Assembly: GCF_021390435.2 (NCBI RefSeq)
Contig: NZ_JAJVCN010000004.1
Span: 124,001-188,000, forward strand
Length of the DNA: 64,000 nucleotides
Origin: Kibdelosporangium philippinense
GTDB lineage: Bacteria > Actinomycetota > Actinomycetes > Mycobacteriales > Pseudonocardiaceae
Direction: 5' to 3'
Shown here: one piece after another, positions 60,225 through 64,000 of the stretch
How positions within the stretch are numbered: position 1 is the first letter of the stretch
How the letters are laid out: each line of letters opens with the position of its first letter
The notes under the pieces: generated by a model
Database searches by the model: none
Told to the model about the DNA's origin: nothing
Seen by the model: only the letters and a program-made list of their open reading frames with translations
Program-made: the position numbers and the translations under genes

Positions 60225-62225
60225 GTGTCGAAGTTCTCAACCGCAGCGAAGCGCCTCGTCGTCGGCAGGCCCTTCCGCAGCGACAGCCTTGGCCACACGC
60301 TGCTGCCCAAACGGGTGGCGTTGCCCGTGTTCGCCTCGGACGCCCTGTCGAGCGTGGCGTACGCGCCACAGGAGATCTTTCTGACCCTCAGCATCGCCGG
60401 AATCGCCTCGTTCGCCTTCGCGCCGTGGATCGGTCTCGTCGTCATCATCGTGCTCCTGACGGTGGTCATGAGCTACCGCCAGAACGTGCACGCCTACCCC
60501 AGTGGTGGCGGTGACTACGAGGTCGCCACGGTCAACCTCGGGCCGAAGGCCGGCGTCACGGTCGCGAGTGCGTTGCTGGTGGACTACGTGCTGACGGTCG
60601 CTGTGTCCATTTCGTCCGCTGCGGACAACCTCGGCGCGCTCGTCCCGTGGATCCACGAGAACAACGTGCTGTTCGCCGTTGTCGCGATCGTGCTGCTGAC
60701 CGCCGTGAACCTCAGAGGCATCCGGGAGTCCGGCACGGCCTTCGCCATCCCGACCTACGCGTTCATGGTCGGCATCTTCATGATGCTCGGCTGGGGCTTC
60801 TTCCGCACGCTGATACTCGGCGACGACGTCAAGGCCGCCAGCTCCGGGCTGGAACTGCACGCCGAGAACGACCACCTGGTCGGCTTCGCCCTAGTGTTCC
60901 TTGTCCTGCGGGCGTTCACACAGGGCTGCGCCGCGCTGACCGGTGTCGAGGCGATCAGCAACGGCGTGCCCGCCTTCCGCAAGCCCAAGTCCCGCAACGC
61001 GGCGACGACGCTGCTGATGCTCGGCACGATCGCGGTCACCATGTTCATGGGCGTGATCTTCCTCGCCCAGCTCACCGGCGTGGTACTCGCCGAACACCCG
61101 GAAACCCAGCTGGCCAACGCGCCGGCCGGCTACCAGCAGCAGACCGTGATCGCGCAGCTGTCCCAAGCGGTGTTCTCCGGTTTCGCGCCCGGCTACTTCT
61201 TCGTCATCGTGTTCACCGCGCTGATCCTGGTACTGGCCGCGAACACGGCGTTCAACGGATTCCCGGTGCTCGGCTCGATCCTGGCGCAGGACCGGTACCT
61301 GCCGCGCCAGCTGCACACCCGCGGCGACCGGCTGGCGTTCTCCAACGGCATTCTGTTCCTCGCGGGCTTCGCCATTCTGCTCGTCATCGCGTTTGACGCG
61401 GATCCAACGAAACTGATCCCGCTGTACACCGTGGGTGTGTTCGTTTCGTTCACACTGAGCCAAAGCGGGATGATCCGGCACTGGAACCGATTGCTGCGCA
61501 CCGAGACCGACCTCGCGGCGCGCCGCAGGATGCGCCGGTCACAGGCGATCAACGCGTTCGGCCTCGCGATGACCGGGACCGTCCTCGTGATCGTGCTGAT
61601 CACCAAATTCCTTGTCGGCGCGTGGATCGCGATCGCCGCGATGACGGCGATCTTCGCCCTGATGACCGGGATCAAGAAGCACTACGACCGGGTCGCCGAC
61701 GAGCTGCGGGAGGCCGAGGACGATCGGCCGACCGTGATGCCGTCGCGCAACCACGCCATCGTGCTTGTGTCCAAACTGCACCTGCCGACCCGGCGTGCGC
61801 TGGCGTACGCCAAGGCCACCCGGCCGGACGTGCTCGAGGCGGTGACGGTCAATGTGGACGATCGGGACACCCGGATGCTCGTGAAGGACTGGGAAGCGAA
61901 CGGATTCAAGATCCCGCTGAAGGTGATCGAGTCGCCGTACCGGGAGATCACCAAGCCCGTGCTGGACTACGTCAAGCGGATGCGCACCAAGAACCCGAGG
62001 GACGTGGTGACGGTGTTCATCCCGGAATACGTTGTCGGTAGGTGGTGGGAGCATTTCCTGCACAACCAAAGCGCGTTGCGGCTCAAGGGGCGGTTGCTGT
62101 TCCAGCCTGGCGTGATGGTCACCAGCGTGCCGTGGCAGCTGGCGTCCTCCGAGAAGGTGCACGACAAGGCCGTGATCGCGCCCGGATCAGTGCGGCGCGG
62201 ACTACACGGCGAGGACCACAAGTGA
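60225..62225 (+). CDS. APC-superfamily permease with cytoplasmic C-terminal domain
   Basis: 666 residues; about twelve helices (60-490) then a 150-residue soluble domain (ALAYAKATRPDVLEAVTVNVDDRDTR) with a USP-like fold. Conserved ALSSVAYAPQEIFLTL, NLRGIRESGTAFAIPTYAFM and GVEAISNGVPAFRKPKSRNA. Resembles KimA-type K+/amino-acid permeases; with two K+ regulators divergently encoded 93 bp away, potassium is an attractive substrate, by inference. GTG start. Confidence 0.88.
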   Translation: MSKFSTAAKRLVVGRPFRSDSLGHTLLPKRVALPVFASDALSSVAYAPQEIFLTLSIAGIASFAFAPWIGLVVIIVLLTVVMSYRQNVHAYPSGGGDYEVATVNLGPKAGVTVASALLVDYVLTVAVSISSAADNLGALVPWIHENNVLFAVVAIVLLTAVNLRGIRESGTAFAIPTYAFMVGIFMMLGWGFFRTLILGDDVKAASSGLELHAENDHLVGFALVFLVLRAFTQGCAALTGVEAISNGVPAFRKPKSRNAATTLLMLGTIAVTMFMGVIFLAQLTGVVLAEHPETQLANAPAGYQQQTVIAQLSQAVFSGFAPGYFFVIVFTALILVLAANTAFNGFPVLGSILAQDRYLPRQLHTRGDRLAFSNGILFLAGFAILLVIAFDADPTKLIPLYTVGVFVSFTLSQSGMIRHWNRLLRTETDLAARRRMRRSQAINAFGLAMTGTVLVIVLITKFLVGAWIAIAAMTAIFALMTGIKKHYDRVADELREAEDDRPTVMPSRNHAIVLVSKLHLPTRRALAYAKATRPDVLEAVTVNVDDRDTRMLVKDWEANGFKIPLKVIESPYREITKPVLDYVKRMRTKNPRDVVTVFIPEYVVGRWWEHFLHNQSALRLKGRLLFQPGVMVTSVPWQLASSEKVHDKAVIAPGSVRRGLHGEDHK

Positions 62226-63463
62226 CCGCTCAGGAAAAAGTGAACTGGAAGGGCCGCAGGCTCGACGTCGAAGTCGGGCCGGTAGCCCACGGCGGGCACT
62301 GCGTAGCCAGGTACGAAGGGCGTGTTCTCTTTGTGCGCCATGCGTTGCCGGGCGAGCGCGTGACGGCGGAGGTGACCGAGGACAAAGGCGGTTCGTTCTG
62401 CCGTGCGGACGCCGTGGAAATCCTCACAGCATCACCTGATCGGGTAGAACCGCCGTGCCCGCTGTCCGGGCCAGGAGCCTGCGGAGGCTGCGACTGGCAG
62501 CACGCTTCCGGTGAAGCGCAACGGAAACTGAAAGCCGCGGTGGTCTCGGAACACCTCACCAAGGCCACCAACCGGGAAATCCCGATCGTCGTCGAAGAAC
62601 TGACCGGCGGGCTGCTGGGCTGGCGCACCCGTGTGCGAATGGCGGTCGGCTACGACCAGCTGCCCGGTTTCCACCCGCACCGAAGCCACGCCGTGATCCC
62701 CGTCGGGCACTGCCCGATCACGGTGCCCGGCCTGGTCGAATCGGTGGCGGGCCAGGAGTTCGTGAAAGACAGCGAACTCGAACTGGTCCGTGACGGCAGC
62801 GGAAGGATTCACGCAAGGCAGCTCAAGCTGATGCGCGGATACCGAGGCCGGATGCACTGGCAGCGCACGCCGATAGCCGGAGACGCGGACGCCGCGGTCG
62901 AATTCGCCGCCGGGCGCCACTGGGAAATGAACGCGTACAACTTCTGGCAGGTCCACCCAGCGGCAGCGGACACCCTCGCCGCCGTGGTGGGGGAGTGGGC
63001 GAAGGCCTCGCCGGGCGCGTGCGCCTGGGATTTGTACAGCGGCGTGGGGATTTTCGCTTCGGTGCTGGCCGACCAAGTCGGCCCGCACGGCACGGTGCTG
63101 GCCGTCGAGCAGGCCGGACAGTCCTCATCGGACTCGGCAAGACTGTTGGCGGACCTGCCGCAAGTCCAGTACCTGTCCAGGAAGGTCGAAGTAGCGTTGC
63201 GCGAAGGCCTTCTCGACGAGACCAAACCCGAGGTGGTCGTCCTCGACCCGCCCCGGAAGGGAGCCGGGCACGAGGTCGTCGACCACATCGCCGGACTGAA
63301 GCCCGCCCGCGTGGTCTACGTGGCCTGTGACCCGGCAGCACTAGGCCGGGACGTCGCCCGGTTCATGCTGCACGGGTACAAGCTGGATCAGGTGCGCGCG
63401 TTCGACGCGTTCCCCATGACCCACCACGTCGAGGCGGTGGTCCTGCTCATTCCGGGCGACTGA
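62222..63463 (+). CDS. TRAM-domain class I RNA (uracil-5) methyltransferase
   Basis: 413 residues from the GTG at 62222 (GTGA overlap with the permease stop). N-terminal TRAM domain, Fe-S-type cysteines in CPLSGPGACGGCDWQH, SAM motif DLYSGVGIFASVLA, catalytic Cys in VYVACDPAALGRDV and DPPRKGAG. RlmD/RlmC group, m5U in rRNA or tRNA. The longer frame starting 62042 overlaps the permease and is rejected. Confidence 0.92.
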   Translation: MTAQEKVNWKGRRLDVEVGPVAHGGHCVARYEGRVLFVRHALPGERVTAEVTEDKGGSFCRADAVEILTASPDRVEPPCPLSGPGACGGCDWQHASGEAQRKLKAAVVSEHLTKATNREIPIVVEELTGGLLGWRTRVRMAVGYDQLPGFHPHRSHAVIPVGHCPITVPGLVESVAGQEFVKDSELELVRDGSGRIHARQLKLMRGYRGRMHWQRTPIAGDADAAVEFAAGRHWEMNAYNFWQVHPAAADTLAAVVGEWAKASPGACAWDLYSGVGIFASVLADQVGPHGTVLAVEQAGQSSSDSARLLADLPQVQYLSRKVEVALREGLLDETKPEVVVLDPPRKGAGHEVVDHIAGLKPARVVYVACDPAALGRDVARFMLHGYKLDQVRAFDAFPMTHHVEAVVLLIPGD

Positions 63464-64000
63464 ACCAGTACTGCGGCCCCGGCCGCAGGTTCTGGTAGAC
63501 GTGCTTGGCCTCCTGGTACTCGGCCAGCCCCGCGCGGCCGAGTTCCCGGCCGACGCCGGAACGCTTGAACCCGCCCCATTCCGCCTGCGGCAGATATGGG
63601 TGGTAGTCGTTGATCCAGATCGTGCCGTGCCGCAACCGCGACGCCACACGCTGCGCCTTGTCACCGTCCTGAGTGAACACACCACCGGCCAAGCCGTAGT
63701 GCGTGTCGTTGGCGATACGGATCGCGTCGTCCTCGTCAGTGAAGCGCTCGACCGTCAGCACCGGGCCGAACGCTTCCTCGCGCACCGCGTAACTGCCCTG
63801 CTTGACGTCGGTGAGGATCGTGGGCAGGTAGTAGAAGCCTTCCTTGAGGCGCTCGTCCTCCGGACGCCAACCGCCAGTGCGCAGGGTCGCGCCCTCGGTC
63901 ATTGCGGCGGCGACGTAGTGCTCGATCTTCTCCAGGTGCGCGGCGGAGATCAGCGGGCCCGTCTCGGCCTCCGGATCGAACGGCCCGCCCAACCGGATCC
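63447..64000 (-). CDS. Aldehyde dehydrogenase, C-terminal part (gene continues past window)
   Basis: About 184 C-terminal residues of an ALDH: GPLISAAHLEKIEHYV, EEAFGPVLTVERF, GLAGGVFTQDGDKAQRVASRL, GTIWINDYHPYLPQAEWGGFKRSGVGRELG. The NDYHPYLPQAEWGGFKxSG pattern is typical of betaine-aldehyde/gamma-aminobutyraldehyde-type ALDHs. Frame is open to base 64000, so the TTG at 63992 is not the start. The 3' end overlaps the methyltransferase by 17 nt. Confidence 0.9.
   Translation of the reverse strand, partial: IRLGGPFDPEAETGPLISAAHLEKIEHYVAAAMTEGATLRTGGWRPEDERLKEGFYYLPTILTDVKQGSYAVREEAFGPVLTVERFTDEDDAIRIANDTHYGLAGGVFTQDGDKAQRVASRLRHGTIWINDYHPYLPQAEWGGFKRSGVGRELGRAGLAEYQEAKHVYQNLRPGPQYWFSRPE

Noticed and set aside
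1..64000. CRISPR array, tRNA or rRNA genes
   Set aside because: No regularly spaced direct repeats with spacers, and no convincing tRNA or rRNA sequence was found. A GGTTCGAAC stretch near 18751 lies within the methyltransferase gene and has no acceptor stem.

Overview
High-GC actinobacterial chromosome, most likely a filamentous Pseudonocardiaceae (Amycolatopsis/Kibdelosporangium-like). The evidence is strong third-position GC, many GTG and TTG starts, and a block of mycobacteria/actinomycete housekeeping genes (sigB, DUF3099, DUF3039, BrkB-like, sigA, ppgK, inositol monophosphatase, cei, DUF4193, DUF3093, dut, DUF3710, OB-fold, DUF3159, two TrkA proteins, APC permease, TRAM methyltransferase). 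From memory this follows the order of M. tuberculosis Rv2710 down to Rv2689, so the backbone is vertically inherited and the genes between its members are the accessory part. There is no tRNA, rRNA or CRISPR array that I can see.

Region by region. 0-1.2 kb: end of a sensor histidine kinase. 1.2-11.2 kb: a divergent hexuronate/aldarate catabolic cluster. One arm encodes an IclR regulator, uronate dehydrogenase and ketoglutarate-semialdehyde dehydrogenase. The other encodes a CUT1-type importer without its ATPase, 5-keto-4-deoxyglucarate dehydratase, glucarate dehydratase and a protein of unknown function. Together they convert uronates to 2-oxoglutarate. 11.2-15.9 kb: small lipoprotein, cytoplasmic staphylococcal-nuclease-like protein, APH(6)-like kinase, class I fumarase. 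16-23.5 kb: sigB, dtd, methyltransferase, DUF3099, pseudouridine catabolism (psuK-psuG), a VapBC module with its palindromic operator, Spo0M-like protein, DUF3039. 23.5-30.6 kb: AcrB-type RND pump, BrkB-like protein, helicase, and a decayed membrane-protein gene. 30.6-35.6 kb: xylose-type ABC importer with its ROK regulator and a clear palindromic operator. 35.7-38.3 kb: a tiny zinc-ribbon-like gene and an intact IS1182-family element. 38.3-45.3 kb: FKBP, sigA and the conserved block to DUF3710. 45.3-51.6 kb: accessory envelope/secretion island with a 1019-residue protein carrying an LQxTAGNRAV leader, a secreted metallopeptidase, a surface-anchored propeller protein and DUF4239. 51.7-53.7 kb: return to backbone. 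53.7-58.8 kb: second accessory block with a secreted animal-type haem peroxidase, a secreted repeat protein, an NmrA/AraC pair and a GNAT enzyme. 58.8-64 kb: TrkA pair, APC permease, RNA methyltransferase and a partial aldehyde dehydrogenase.

Non-coding structure is rich. There is a family of 44-nt hairpins of fixed length and apex at three gene ends, an 84-nt three-way foldable repeat, several classical terminators, a SigH/SigR-type promoter in front of sigB, and 22-bp tandem repeats behind the ROK gene. The best candidates for new biology are the 1019-residue protein and its island, the unknown barrel-like protein of the uronate cluster, and the 44-nt hairpin family.
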